IMG/VR virus record: IMGVR_UViG_3300036830_000109
Location: 1 to 23,238 of that record
Direction: 5' to 3' (one strand)
Origin: a virus
Length of the DNA: 23,238 nucleotides
The notes beneath the pieces are model-generated. The model saw only the letters and a list, made by a program, of their open reading frames with translations. It searched no databases and was not told where the DNA came from. This document shows positions 1 to 8,274 of the stretch, piece after piece (the first letter of the stretch is position 1; each line of letters opens with the position of its first letter). Made by a program: the position numbers and the translations under genes.

Positions 1-24
1 GCTCATGACAGTACTGTCATGAGC
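1..24. repeat. perfect 24-nt palindrome over the capsid start codon
   Basis: The first 12 bases, GCTCATGACAGT, are followed immediately by their exact reverse complement. The result is a 24-nt perfect inverted repeat with no loop, centred between bases 12 and 13. The right arm contains the ATG (19-21) of the capsid gene. It could fold into a hairpin that hides the start codon, or bind a dimeric protein. Because it sits at the very edge of the window, a fold-back assembly artefact cannot be excluded. Confidence 0.85.
2..22 (+). CDS. possible 3' end of an upstream gene (partial)
   Basis: The frame starting at base 2 reads Leu-Met-Thr-Val-Leu-Ser and stops at TGA 20-22, overlapping the capsid ATG (19-21) as ATGA. 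If real, this is the tail of the preceding head gene (a decoration protein would fit the position), and translational coupling would explain why no Shine-Dalgarno sequence is visible before the capsid start. Too little is present to identify it. Confidence 0.2.
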   Translation, partial: LMTVLS

Positions 25-1080
25 GAAATCGACCTCTCCCAGATTTTCCCGTTCACTGCCACTCAACTCGGCGATCAGATCGACGTGATCCCGAATCTCT
101 ACGGTCTCGTCGGCGAACTCGGCCTGTTCCCCGAACAGGGTTCGTCCTCGCGCATCGTCGAATTGCGTTACGACAATCATATCCTGCGCGTACTGCCCGC
201 CAAGGAACGCGGCGCCCCCGGCACGCCGCAGCAATCGCGCACCGCCAAGTCGATCTTTGTGGAAATCCCGCATTTCCCCGAGGTGGACATGATCACGCCC
301 GCCGACATTCAGGATGTTTTGATCCAGGTCGGCAACACCAAGCGCCCGAGCACAGTCGCCGAGGAAGTCGGCAAGCGCCTGATCGATATCAAGCGCACGC
401 ATGACGTGACGCTGGAATGGCTGAAATGCACTGCCTTGCAGGGTCAAATCCTCGACGGCAATTCCAGCGAAATCTATGACCTCTACGATGTGTTCGGCGT
501 CGAAAAGGCGACTGTCTATTTCGATCTCGCGAACGCCGATGCCGATCCTCTCGCATCTTGCGCCGAGGTCTGGCAGGCCATCACCGGCAATCTGCTTGGC
601 GAGGTCATGACTGGCATCGAAGCGATCGTCGATCCGGCCTTTTTCCAGGCCTTGATCACGCATCCGAAAGTGCTGGCCTACTACCAGCAAGCCGAGCAGG
701 CTTTGGCGCTCGCCAACCTGATCCGCCAGGAGTCAACGGGCCAGATGTGGGGCCGCACCTTCCGTCATGGTCAGGTGTTGTTCCGCGAGTATTACGGCAC
801 CGCTCCTGTCAAATCGTCCCCGACCGCAGCGATCACCTCGACGCCGTTTTGGGCGAGCAACACCGGCACCGCTTATCCGCGCGGCACCAGCAAAATGCTG
901 CGCGTCTATAACGGTCCGGCGCACGATCTGCGCGAGGTCAACCGTCCTGGTGCTGCCGTCTATATCTCGCCGAAAATTCTCGACCACGGCGAGGGCATCG
1001 AACTCAAGTCGCAATCCAATCCGTTGCCCGTGGTGCGCCGTCCCGCCGCCATCGTGCAACTGTCTGGCGCGGCCGAGTAA
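19..1080 (+). CDS. major capsid protein, lambda gpE family
   Basis: This 353-aa protein has the length and pattern of the phage major capsid protein E family (lambda gpE-like, HK97 fold). It forms the shell of the head. Recognisable parts are the N-terminal segment ending FPFTATQLGDQIDVIPNLYG, the central stretch with KRTHDVTLEWLKCTALQGQI (about residues 126-145), and a C-terminal region rich in RPAAIVQL. No Shine-Dalgarno sequence lies in the 18 bases upstream, so the start may depend on coupling to an upstream gene, and it lies inside a perfect palindrome. A terminator follows 33 bases after the stop. The other recognisable structural genes are P2-like, so head and tail have different origins. 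The family call is firm; the exact start is less so. Confidence 0.9.
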   Translation: MSEIDLSQIFPFTATQLGDQIDVIPNLYGLVGELGLFPEQGSSSRIVELRYDNHILRVLPAKERGAPGTPQQSRTAKSIFVEIPHFPEVDMITPADIQDVLIQVGNTKRPSTVAEEVGKRLIDIKRTHDVTLEWLKCTALQGQILDGNSSEIYDLYDVFGVEKATVYFDLANADADPLASCAEVWQAITGNLLGEVMTGIEAIVDPAFFQALITHPKVLAYYQQAEQALALANLIRQESTGQMWGRTFRHGQVLFREYYGTAPVKSSPTAAITSTPFWASNTGTAYPRGTSKMLRVYNGPAHDLREVNRPGAAVYISPKILDHGEGIELKSQSNPLPVVRRPAAIVQLSGAAE

Positions 1081-1112
1081 GCGCAAAGGATTTTTTGCGG
1101 AACAATAAAACC

Positions 1113-1142
1113 CCGCCGGGCTTTGTGGCCCGGCGGCGTTTT
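1113..1142 (+). terminator. rho-independent terminator after the capsid gene
   Basis: A 9-bp GC-rich stem (CCGCCGGGC at 1113-1121 with GCCCGGCGG at 1128-1136) encloses a 6-nt loop and is followed by CGTTTT. An A-rich stretch (1104-1110) precedes it. A smaller hairpin (CGCAAA 1082-1087 with TTTGCG 1094-1099) lies just upstream. It probably attenuates rather than stops transcription, because the tail genes follow in the same direction, and would keep capsid mRNA more abundant than downstream mRNA. Confidence 0.8.
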
Positions 1143-1156
1143 GAAAGGGAGCTGCG

Positions 1157-1561
1157 ATGACATCTCCTTTTCAAGACGCCGTGCAAGCGGCATCGGCCTC
1201 GGTCGATGAAATCTATGGCGAGCAATTGCAAATCTCGCCGATGGTGCCAGGTCGATATCAGGGCGCCGTGCCCGATCCTGATCGGCAGATTTTTGTGGTC
1301 ACTGCCGATTTTCACTTCGCGCCGGATCGCATGAAAATCCTTTCGCACGCCCTCGCGGGCCGCGATTTCGACAAGCGCGTGACGCTGGCCGATACTTACG
1401 CAACCATCGACTGCGATTCACTTGCCGGCCGAGAGATTCGCGCCGGCGATATCGTGACGCGCCTCGAACAAAGCGGTCTCCCTCAATTCGAGGTCAGCTT
1501 GCCCGAGCCGATCGGCGTTCGGCGCATGAAATTGACGCTTGTGGTCAGGGAATCGCAATGA
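1157..1561 (+). CDS. hypothetical head-tail joining protein
   Basis: This 134-aa protein lies directly after the capsid gene, where E-type capsid phages usually encode a small head-tail connector or joining protein. Its second half looks beta-rich (alternating hydrophobic residues in QIFVVTADFHFAPD and RRMKLTLVVRES), with a DFDKRVTLADTYATIDCDSL stretch about residues 74-93. I see no diagnostic motif. The start has GGGAG (1147-1151) five bases upstream. The stop overlaps the next gene as ATGA, so the two are translationally coupled. The role is inferred from position only. Confidence 0.55.
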   Translation: MTSPFQDAVQAASASVDEIYGEQLQISPMVPGRYQGAVPDPDRQIFVVTADFHFAPDRMKILSHALAGRDFDKRVTLADTYATIDCDSLAGREIRAGDIVTRLEQSGLPQFEVSLPEPIGVRRMKLTLVVRESQ

Positions 1562-2406
1562 GCCTTGCCGTCGCCGCGCTGCGCATCGCGACCGTCAAGG
1601 CGCTCGATGTCGCCACATCCGCAGGCGACCGTGTTTATGATTCTGTGGTCGATCCTGTCGATCTATTGGGCGAAAAGGCCGAGCCAACCATTATCGTCTA
1701 TGCCGATGCCGGCACGATCGATATCAAGGATCGTGCGCTTTTCGAGGGAACACAGATCGTTGATCTGACCATCGAAATGTTCATTGGCCGCGCCATCGCT
1801 ATTGAGACCGGCGAAAATGAAGGCCAGATCGAGTTACAAATTCCGGCAACCGATGCCAGCTATGACAATTATCTGCGCTGCCTCGTCTATGAGGTCAACC
1901 GCGCGCTATTGCGGCGTGATGATCAAAGCCCCTGGCCCGATATTTGGGCGTCGCTGATCGCCCGCGGCGCGCAGGACAATCATAGCCAGTGGGATCGCGG
2001 CGCCAATGCCGATCATGGCCGTCGTTTTGCTTTCCTGCGGCTGGTTTATCGCTTCGAGGTGATGGCCGATCCGCTGCCCGGCCAGCCGGTTAATGATCTT
2101 TGGTCGCGCATCCTCAATGCAATGGATGCGGATGATGAATTGAAACAAATCAGCGCCTTTTGGCGCACGCTAATCACGTCGCCGGCGATACCTGATTGGC
2201 GCCAGGCGCAGGAACAACTCGGGCTGACCAACGAGGCGATCGGAGCACTTGGCCCCGCGCCGCTCGCTGGCGACGAGACCGACGCGGCGCCTGCCGCGAT
2301 TGAAATCGATGTCGTAACCGGCGCGGGCGCGACGATCGCTGCCGGTGCCGATGGCGCGACCATCGCGGAGGATAGCGGCGCGCCAGTTCCGATCGCGGAG
2401 GGCTGA
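1558..2406 (+). CDS. putative tail terminator / tail completion protein
   Basis: A 282-aa protein overlapping the previous gene by four bases (ATGA). The N-terminus (ALRIATVKALDVATSAGDRVYDS) followed by a Pro-flanked segment ending PTIIVYADAG resembles tail-terminator or minor tail proteins that sit at the head-proximal end of the tail. A helical WPDIWASLIARG segment lies near residues 125-136. The last 45 residues are Ala/Gly/Asp-rich low complexity with two GATIA copies, probably a flexible tail. It precedes gpV, where P2 has its tail completion genes R and S. That position supports a tail-completion role, but sequence evidence is weak. Confidence 0.55.
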   Translation: MSLAVAALRIATVKALDVATSAGDRVYDSVVDPVDLLGEKAEPTIIVYADAGTIDIKDRALFEGTQIVDLTIEMFIGRAIAIETGENEGQIELQIPATDASYDNYLRCLVYEVNRALLRRDDQSPWPDIWASLIARGAQDNHSQWDRGANADHGRRFAFLRLVYRFEVMADPLPGQPVNDLWSRILNAMDADDELKQISAFWRTLITSPAIPDWRQAQEQLGLTNEAIGALGPAPLAGDETDAAPAAIEIDVVTGAGATIAAGADGATIAEDSGAPVPIAEG

Positions 2407-2408
2407 TC

Positions 2409-3044
2409 ATGTCGCGGGTGCGTCAACTCGAACGCGAGGTCGCCGATCTGCATTCGCTTGCGCGCCGGCTTTTGTCCCGTCAGGCGATCACCGATGATCG
2501 TCTTGATAAAATGGTCCGGCATGGCAAGGTCACCGATGTCGATACGCAAAAGCAATTAGCGCGCATCGAAATCGGCAATAAGGATGGCGCAGTTCTTAAG
2601 TCGCCTTGGGTTCCTTACGCGCAGCATGCCGGCACCGACGGTCAGGGCGCCGGGCAAGGTTCGTACAAGTTTCATAATCCGCCGGTTGTCGGCCAGCAGA
2701 TGACATTGCTTTCGCCTAACGGCGAATTTCGGCAAGCCGTCATCATGCCGTTCACCTGGTACGATAAAGCGGCCTCGCCATCGCAAGCAACCGACGAGCA
2801 TGTGATCACTTACGGCAAACTCAAGATCACGCAAAAGCAGGATCACTATACGGTCGCCGTTGATCAGGTCTCGCTCGATATGTCGGCCGATACCGCAACG
2901 ATCAAGGCCGCGACCATCGTGCTCGATGGCGCGGTGAAACTCGGCGGCGCCGATGCGAGCCGCGAGCTGGCGCTGCGCGACTCGGTTGATAGCAACGGCG
3001 ACAAGCAGGTCAGCAATCTTTCGACCAAGGTGACGGCGGTTTAA
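2409..3044 (+). CDS. V: baseplate assembly protein V (central spike)
   Basis: At 211 aa this matches the length of P2 gpV. The family forms a trimeric spike at the tip of the tail tube that pierces the outer membrane. Seen here: an N-terminal helix (residues 1-36), an OB-fold-like region with KVTDVDTQKQLARIEIG, the SPWVPYAQHAG loop and QQMTLLSPNGEFRQAVIMP (about 40-115), then short alternating strands of a beta-helix (about 130-180). The tip segment (180-211) has no His-x-His pair like the metal site of P2 gpV. GGAGGG (2397-2402) lies six bases before the ATG. The next gene is gpJ; gpW, its usual neighbour, is missing here and found at 9901. Confidence 0.88.
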   Translation: MSRVRQLEREVADLHSLARRLLSRQAITDDRLDKMVRHGKVTDVDTQKQLARIEIGNKDGAVLKSPWVPYAQHAGTDGQGAGQGSYKFHNPPVVGQQMTLLSPNGEFRQAVIMPFTWYDKAASPSQATDEHVITYGKLKITQKQDHYTVAVDQVSLDMSADTATIKAATIVLDGAVKLGGADASRELALRDSVDSNGDKQVSNLSTKVTAV

Positions 3045-3065
3045 TCGCAAGGGCGGCTCGCGAAT

Positions 3066-3989
3066 ATGTCTGATCGTTTTCCCGACGCCTCGCTGGCGCT
3101 CAATTTATTGCCTGCGCCCGCCGTCATTGCGGCCGTTAATTATGAGACGATCCGCGCCGCTCGGATCGCCGATCTGGCCGCCCGATTGACGGCTGCCGGC
3201 GTTGCTTTCGACGTGCAGATGCTCGAAACCGATCCGAGCGTTGTGCTGCAAGAGGAGGGCGCTTATCGCGAGATGCTTAATCTCGCCGCCATCAATGACG
3301 CCGCCCGCGCCGTCATGATCCTTTATGCGCAAGGCCCTGATCAAGATGCGCTCTATGCACTGCTCGGCATTCGCCGCCTGGTGATCACCCCGGCCAGCGG
3401 ATCAACGCCGGCCGTCATGGAGGACGATGAAAGCTTCCGCGCCCGCGCGCAGATCGCGCTTGAAGGCACCGCGCCCGGCCTGACCGGCGGCGGTTACGCG
3501 CACATCGCCCTGCGCGCCTCGGCCGAGGTTCGCCGCGTCGCGCTGATCCGCGCGCCTGGCGGCGTGGTCAATGTGGTGCTGCAAGGCCGTATCAATGCCG
3601 ATGGCAGCGTGTCATCCGCGGCCGTGCAGGCGGTTGCCGCTGCGCTCAATGATGATTGGAGCGATGACGCCTCGACCGGCAGCCAATTGACCGATATTCC
3701 GATGGTGCGATCGGCAACGCCGCGCCCCTATGACATTGTTGCGCGCGCGATCGTGCCGCTCGGTCCGACGCTTGCAACCGTGCAGGCGCAATCGATCGCG
3801 GCCCTGACTGCCGCCGCCGCATCGCTGCAATTGATCGGCAACACTGTGCCGACTGACGCCCTGATCGCGGCCGGCCGCCTCGCGCCGATGACAAAATTCT
3901 ATCTGGATTCGCCGGCCGCTGATGTCGTTTGCGCGCCCGACGAGGCGCCTTACGCGCGCTCGATCTCGGTGACCGTGACCAACGGGTGA
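3066..3989 (+). CDS. J: baseplate protein J
   Basis: This 307-aa protein is close in length to P2 gpJ (about 300) and has the family pattern: the N-terminal segment FDVQMLETDPSVVLQEEGAY, then REMLNLAAINDAARAVMILYAQGPDQDALYALLGIRR, then DDESFRARAQIALEG and GTAPGLTGGGYAHIALRAS (about residues 117-160). gpJ forms the baseplate wedge with gpW and gpI and links the tube hub to the fibres. It follows gpV by 21 bases, and gpI follows immediately. The spacing of AAGGG (3049-3053) to the ATG is long, so translation may be weak. Confidence 0.9.
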   Translation: MSDRFPDASLALNLLPAPAVIAAVNYETIRAARIADLAARLTAAGVAFDVQMLETDPSVVLQEEGAYREMLNLAAINDAARAVMILYAQGPDQDALYALLGIRRLVITPASGSTPAVMEDDESFRARAQIALEGTAPGLTGGGYAHIALRASAEVRRVALIRAPGGVVNVVLQGRINADGSVSSAAVQAVAAALNDDWSDDASTGSQLTDIPMVRSATPRPYDIVARAIVPLGPTLATVQAQSIAALTAAAASLQLIGNTVPTDALIAAGRLAPMTKFYLDSPAADVVCAPDEAPYARSISVTVTNG

Positions 3990-3994
3990 CGCTG

Positions 3995-5206
3995 ATGCCT
4001 GAAACGTCGCTCTTGCCGCGAAATGCGACTCCTTGGGAACGCGCGCAATCGAATACCGATGCCGCGCGCTGGCCGCAGCCGACGCATCTGATCAAGGATG
4101 TCTGGAACCCGGAAACGTGCCCGGTTGAATTGCTGCCCTATCTTGCTGCCGGTCTTGGCCTCGAAATCTGGCACGATGATTGGGATGAAGCGACCAAACG
4201 CCAGGTTATCGCCGATATTTGGTGGCTTAAGCGAAATAAGACGAAACTCAAGGGCTTGCGCGAATACGCGGCGCTTGAGGGCGCCGAAATTGTCAAGGCC
4301 GTTCGTCCGCGCGACATGGTGTTCGCGGTCGATCCTTGGAGTCCAGCCGAGCGCGCCGCCATCGAGGCGGAGATGCCGCAAATTCATATCTTTCCGGCCG
4401 CGCCTGATTTTGCGGTCGAGATCGGGATGGCTTTTCTCGGCGACACGGCGGCCGGTTATGACCTGGTGCTGGCGCCCTCGGATGCCGGCGAACGGTTTTC
4501 CGAGCGTGGTGTGTTTGTCGATGGTGCGACCTCGATCCGCTGCACGGTCGAGGGCTTGCAAGGCATCGCCAGCGTATCGACGCGCGTTGCTCTCGCAACG
4601 CCAGCATCTGTCTCGCGGTTTTTCCTCAATCACGCGCTTGAGGGTGACGCGCTGTTCGATAACGATGCGAACCTGCGCATCATTTCGATCACGCCGGATC
4701 GCGACGCTCTGAATTTCGCCGTGCCTGTCGGCGCGGTGCCGTCAACGGTGCGGCCAGTTCCGAAAGCCGATCTTGTTCCCGCGCCGGTGGACATGGCTTT
4801 CGGATATCGCTTCGCGCTCGGTTATCTTTCGACGCTGTATCCGAACGATGCGGCCGCGCATAGTTATGACAGCCTCACTCTTTTCGATATTTCGCGCATC
4901 GGTACGCCCGGCGCTGCGGTGTCGTTTTGGGGCTGGTCGAGTTTCGGTTGCGCGCCGTACACCGCAGAATTGACGATGGCGATCGAACTTACCGGCGCGC
5001 CGTGGCCGTTCCCCGGTCCGCTCGGCCTCGCTGCGACGGTCGAACCCGATCTTGCGCCGTTCTGGAATACGCTCGCCGCGCTGCGTGTTGCGCAGGCCGA
5101 GCGCGATGCAGTCTATGTGTCAACCAAGCTTTACGAACCCATCACGTTCAACAGCGGGTTCTTATTCGGCCAATTCAACTTTGGCGATCTCAGAAAGGTA
5201 TCCTGA
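3995..5206 (+). CDS. I: baseplate / tail protein I, long form
   Basis: A P2 gpI-type tail protein. The N-terminal about 180 residues show the family pattern: SLLPRNATPWERAQSNTDA, then LIKDVWNPETCPVELLPYLA, WDEATKRQVIADIWWLKRN and KGLREYAALEGAE. I chose the ATG at 3995, five bases after the gpJ stop, because it begins the conserved region; an earlier in-frame start at 3929 would sit inside gpJ. The protein is 403 aa, more than twice P2 gpI (about 176). The extra C-terminal about 220 residues look beta-rich, are not of a family I recognise, and end EPITFNSGFLFGQFNFGDL. That extension probably bridges to the next protein or to fibres. Confidence 0.85.
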   Translation: MPETSLLPRNATPWERAQSNTDAARWPQPTHLIKDVWNPETCPVELLPYLAAGLGLEIWHDDWDEATKRQVIADIWWLKRNKTKLKGLREYAALEGAEIVKAVRPRDMVFAVDPWSPAERAAIEAEMPQIHIFPAAPDFAVEIGMAFLGDTAAGYDLVLAPSDAGERFSERGVFVDGATSIRCTVEGLQGIASVSTRVALATPASVSRFFLNHALEGDALFDNDANLRIISITPDRDALNFAVPVGAVPSTVRPVPKADLVPAPVDMAFGYRFALGYLSTLYPNDAAAHSYDSLTLFDISRIGTPGAAVSFWGWSSFGCAPYTAELTMAIELTGAPWPFPGPLGLAATVEPDLAPFWNTLAALRVAQAERDAVYVSTKLYEPITFNSGFLFGQFNFGDLRKVS

Positions 5207-5209
5207 GCC

Positions 5210-7501
5210 GTGGAAACAAAACGCAACTTCTCGAACTATCAGCAGGTCTCCCCGAGTGATCTGATGGCGATGCAGACCGATGCGGAGACCAGCATCGATA
5301 ATATCGTGCTGGACACGCTCATTCCGAACCGCGGCTATTCCGGTTTCGGTATTTCAAAAACCGGCCCTGCGCAGGTCACCATCCAGGCCGGCCGCCTCTA
5401 TGTGAACGGCAAGGTCTATGCCCTCACGACCACGACGGTCTATGACCTGACTCCGCTTTTGCCGGTTGCGGCCAATCGCATCGTCTCGGTCTATGTCTGG
5501 GGCAGCGAGCAGGACAGCAACGTCACCGCCGTCAATTTCCTTTCGCCGACGGACTCGACGCCGACCAATCCGGTCTATCGTCCGCAGCAAGTCGCGCTCG
5601 ATCATCTTCGCGTTGCCAATATCGGCAACGCCGCCGGCACCGAAAACCCGAATCCGTCCGCGCCGGTGCTGGACTCCACGTTGCTAACCGTTGCGACCGT
5701 CATGCTTTCGCCGACTGGCGTTGTCACGGCGTCCAATGTCGCCGGCGCCCAGGTGCCGAACCTGCAAGACGTGGATGCGCGTGTCGATAGTCTGGAAACG
5801 TGGGAGGCGGAAGCCGCCCCGGAAATCACATCGCTGGCCGCCGCGCTTTCGCGTCTGTCGAATAATACCAGCGTCAACTATCCGATCTCGGCCGACCAAT
5901 ATAGCCGCATCCTGGCGCGGCTCGCTACGGTCGAGGCCAAGGATGGCATTCCGAGCAACGCGCTCGATTCCGGCGCCGACTTTTTCCTCGACACTTCCGG
6001 TTCCGATCTCGCCAACGTGCTTTCATCGGTCAAGGTCGAGGAGGGCATTCGCTTCCCCGACGATGGTGCCAACGATCAGCCCTTGGAATTGTTCAATCCG
6101 CTCGATGCCAATGCGATGGTCAAGAATGGCGTGCTGTTCCCGGCCTATGACCGCTATCAGCGCCAGTCGATCGGTCCGATCACCGGCGCGATCCAGATGT
6201 CGGCCTATACCTACAGCACTACGGAGATCACGCAAAAGACGATGGCGCGCACGCGCATCCGCTACGGCACCGCATTCGATGTCTGCACTAACTCGGCATG
6301 GTGGGCGACCGGCAGCTATAATCCGATCACCAGCATTTTCACGCTGCCGGACGGCGAGACGTTCAACGTCACCTATAACAGCGCGCCCGCTGGTACGACC
6401 GGCCAGATCGACCATGTGATGATGCGCGTCACCGAGTTCTGGGTTGACACCGTTAACGTCAATTATTGGGATGTGGAGACCACGACCGGCACGCTCGCCG
6501 GCGCGCACATCGCCGAAACATTCCCCTGCGGTCAAGATACCTGGTTGGAGTCGATCGGCGTCTATTGCGCCAAACTCGATGCGACCGGCTCGGTGACCTT
6601 GCTGGTGTGCGAAGCAAACGCCAGCGGCCAACCCGACATCGATTCGGTGCTCGGCCAGGTGACGCTCGATTATTCCGCGCTGGCGCTCGCGCCGGCCGAA
6701 ACGATCTTCACGTTGCCGACGCCGGTTTATCTGCAAGCCGGCCAGCGTTACGCCTTTGTGCTGGTGTCCGGTGCCAACCACTTCATCGCCTCGGCCGACG
6801 GCACTTCATTCCCGCAAGGCACGCTATTCACCTTGACCGCCGGCGGCTACGCCGTTGCCGACCTGACCAAGCACATCGCGTTCAACCTGTATTCCTGCAA
6901 ATTCCGGCTGCCGCTGGTTTCGATCCAGATGCAGAATTTGCAGCTTGCAGGCGGTATGACATCGATCGACTTGCTCGCCGCCATGATCGCGCCAGGCTCG
7001 ACCGCATTGACCTGGGAAATCCAGCTTGCGGGCATCTGGACCCCGCTCAATTCGACCACGGTCGGCTTGCTCAATTCCGGCGGCGCGCTGCCGCCTAACG
7101 TGCCGATCCGCGGCACGTTCGCCGGCTCGCCCGATATCATGCCGGTCGTGAGCCTTACCACGTCGAACGTGCATGTCGCGCGCCCGAAAACGTCTCTCAC
7201 GCACATCACGACCGCGCGCGCGCGGCCATCATCGACCTCGATCCGCTGCACCGAACGCTATGAGGCGTTCGACCCGACCTTCCATGCTGCCTCGATGCAC
7301 TTGCTGACCGGCGGCACATTCGCAACCTCGACCGCGCCGGCGTCCTATTCCGATGTGACAAACGATGACGGCTCGATCGAGCGCACCTATGTCTGGAATC
7401 TCGGCGGTGCGGTCACCTCTTACAAACTCGAAACGCAAATGACCACGACCACGGCGCTCAAGACCGCCTTGGTGTCGTGGCTGAAAGATTGGGTGCTCTG
7501 A
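5210..7501 (+). CDS. large baseplate appendage / fibre-base protein, unassigned
   Basis: A 763-aa protein starting with GTG (5210-5212), three bases after the gpI stop. Its N-terminal part (residues 1-170) has the layout of baseplate-attached appendage proteins, with VTIQAGRLYVNGKVYAL and repeated short beta strands. A short helical linker follows (DVDARVDSLETWEAEAAPEI, about 190-209). The rest (about 250-763) is a long beta-rich region with PVYLQAGQRYAFVLVSGANHF near 505-525, a pattern seen in jelly-roll or carbohydrate-binding folds. Its position between gpI and the first fibre cassette, where P2 has H, suggests a fibre network or adsorption component. I cannot name the family. Confidence 0.75.
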   Translation: METKRNFSNYQQVSPSDLMAMQTDAETSIDNIVLDTLIPNRGYSGFGISKTGPAQVTIQAGRLYVNGKVYALTTTTVYDLTPLLPVAANRIVSVYVWGSEQDSNVTAVNFLSPTDSTPTNPVYRPQQVALDHLRVANIGNAAGTENPNPSAPVLDSTLLTVATVMLSPTGVVTASNVAGAQVPNLQDVDARVDSLETWEAEAAPEITSLAAALSRLSNNTSVNYPISADQYSRILARLATVEAKDGIPSNALDSGADFFLDTSGSDLANVLSSVKVEEGIRFPDDGANDQPLELFNPLDANAMVKNGVLFPAYDRYQRQSIGPITGAIQMSAYTYSTTEITQKTMARTRIRYGTAFDVCTNSAWWATGSYNPITSIFTLPDGETFNVTYNSAPAGTTGQIDHVMMRVTEFWVDTVNVNYWDVETTTGTLAGAHIAETFPCGQDTWLESIGVYCAKLDATGSVTLLVCEANASGQPDIDSVLGQVTLDYSALALAPAETIFTLPTPVYLQAGQRYAFVLVSGANHFIASADGTSFPQGTLFTLTAGGYAVADLTKHIAFNLYSCKFRLPLVSIQMQNLQLAGGMTSIDLLAAMIAPGSTALTWEIQLAGIWTPLNSTTVGLLNSGGALPPNVPIRGTFAGSPDIMPVVSLTTSNVHVARPKTSLTHITTARARPSSTSIRCTERYEAFDPTFHAASMHLLTGGTFATSTAPASYSDVTNDDGSIERTYVWNLGGAVTSYKLETQMTTTTALKTALVSWLKDWVL

Positions 7502-7502
7502 C

Positions 7503-7745
7503 ATGGCAACGCCTTCATCGAATCCCCCCGTCGTTTCCCCCGCCTCGCGCCGCCGGCCGGTGCCGCTCAAATCGCCAGGCCGGCCGGTGTCACCGATGCC
7601 GCTCACCGGCTTTTTCAGCGTGACTTTGAGCAAGGCGGTCGAGATCGAGGGTCACAACTATCGTCCCGGCGCGGTGCATACCGTTAACGGCGATGTGCTG
7701 AAAGCGATGGGGGACGCCGTTGTCACAAACCAGCCTGCCGCCTGA
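7503..7745 (+). CDS. small hypothetical protein
   Basis: An 80-aa protein starting one base after the preceding stop. The first 30 residues are Pro/Ser/Arg-rich and likely disordered. The rest (FFSVTLSKAVEIEGHNYRPG then AVHTVNGDVLKAMGDAVV) looks like the small beta-barrel proteins common in phage structural clusters. It overlaps the next gene by 26 bases. The function is unknown; the context is the fibre cassette. Confidence 0.6.
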   Translation: MATPSSNPPVVSPASRRRPVPLKSPGRPVSPMPLTGFFSVTLSKAVEIEGHNYRPGAVHTVNGDVLKAMGDAVVTNQPAA

Positions 7746-8244
7746 CCTCGATTTCGCCGCCAATCCGGCGGCGACGCCGGATCGCATGAATACCGCGATG
7801 GCGAACCTGCACGGCCGTCTCAGCGCGCTCGAAACCTACAAGCCGAATTTCGACGCTCTGCTCGCGCAGTTACAGCAGGTCGGTCTCTCGCGCATCAATG
7901 ATGCGCTGTTGCCGATCTATAATGAACTGGCGAGCCTTGCCAATCTCGGCACGCTGTTTTCGGCAACCAGCGCGTCATCGGTGCCGATCGCCACGGGTGC
8001 CGCGACCTTTATCATCGACGAGTCGATGCGCGGACAGTTTGCGCCGGCGGCATGGATTGCGGCGCAGGCGCCAGACGCTTCCGCTGCGGTCGCCGGCGAT
8101 GTCGTGAGTTATGACCGCACCACGGGCACGCTGATCGTGAACGTCTCCTATACCTTTGGCGATGGCACGCTCGACTCGTGGATCATCTCGCCAACGGCAC
8201 CGCCGCAGGTTTCAGTCGCCACGATCGACGGCGGCGCGCTCTAG
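7720..8244 (+). CDS. fibre-associated protein with C-terminal IDGG motif
   Basis: A 174-aa protein that I start at TTG 7720, because GGGGGA (7709-7714) lies five bases upstream and no better start exists before the conserved part. A helical region (residues about 20-75) is followed by a beta module, about 85-160, of the type used in phage fibres (ATFIIDESMRGQF, then DVVSYDRTTGTLIVNVSYTF). It ends VATIDGGAL, a terminal motif shared with two proteins of the second fibre cassette. It is probably a trimeric fibre segment or adaptor placed before the receptor-binding fibre. Confidence 0.65.
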   Translation: MSQTSLPPDLDFAANPAATPDRMNTAMANLHGRLSALETYKPNFDALLAQLQQVGLSRINDALLPIYNELASLANLGTLFSATSASSVPIATGAATFIIDESMRGQFAPAAWIAAQAPDASAAVAGDVVSYDRTTGTLIVNVSYTFGDGTLDSWIISPTAPPQVSVATIDGGAL

Positions 8245-8274
8245 TTTCCATTTCCGTCAACGGATCATCCGCGC

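Noticed and set aside
3929-3994. Longer N-terminus for gpI
   Set aside because: It would lie inside gpJ. Family similarity begins after ATG 3995.
6023-6781. 252-aa minus-strand ORF and similar long reverse ORFs (for example 10384-11070, 9676-10335)
   Set aside because: They lie wholly within well-supported forward genes, have Arg/His/Gly-rich compositions typical of antisense frames in GC-rich DNA, and show no recognisable motif.
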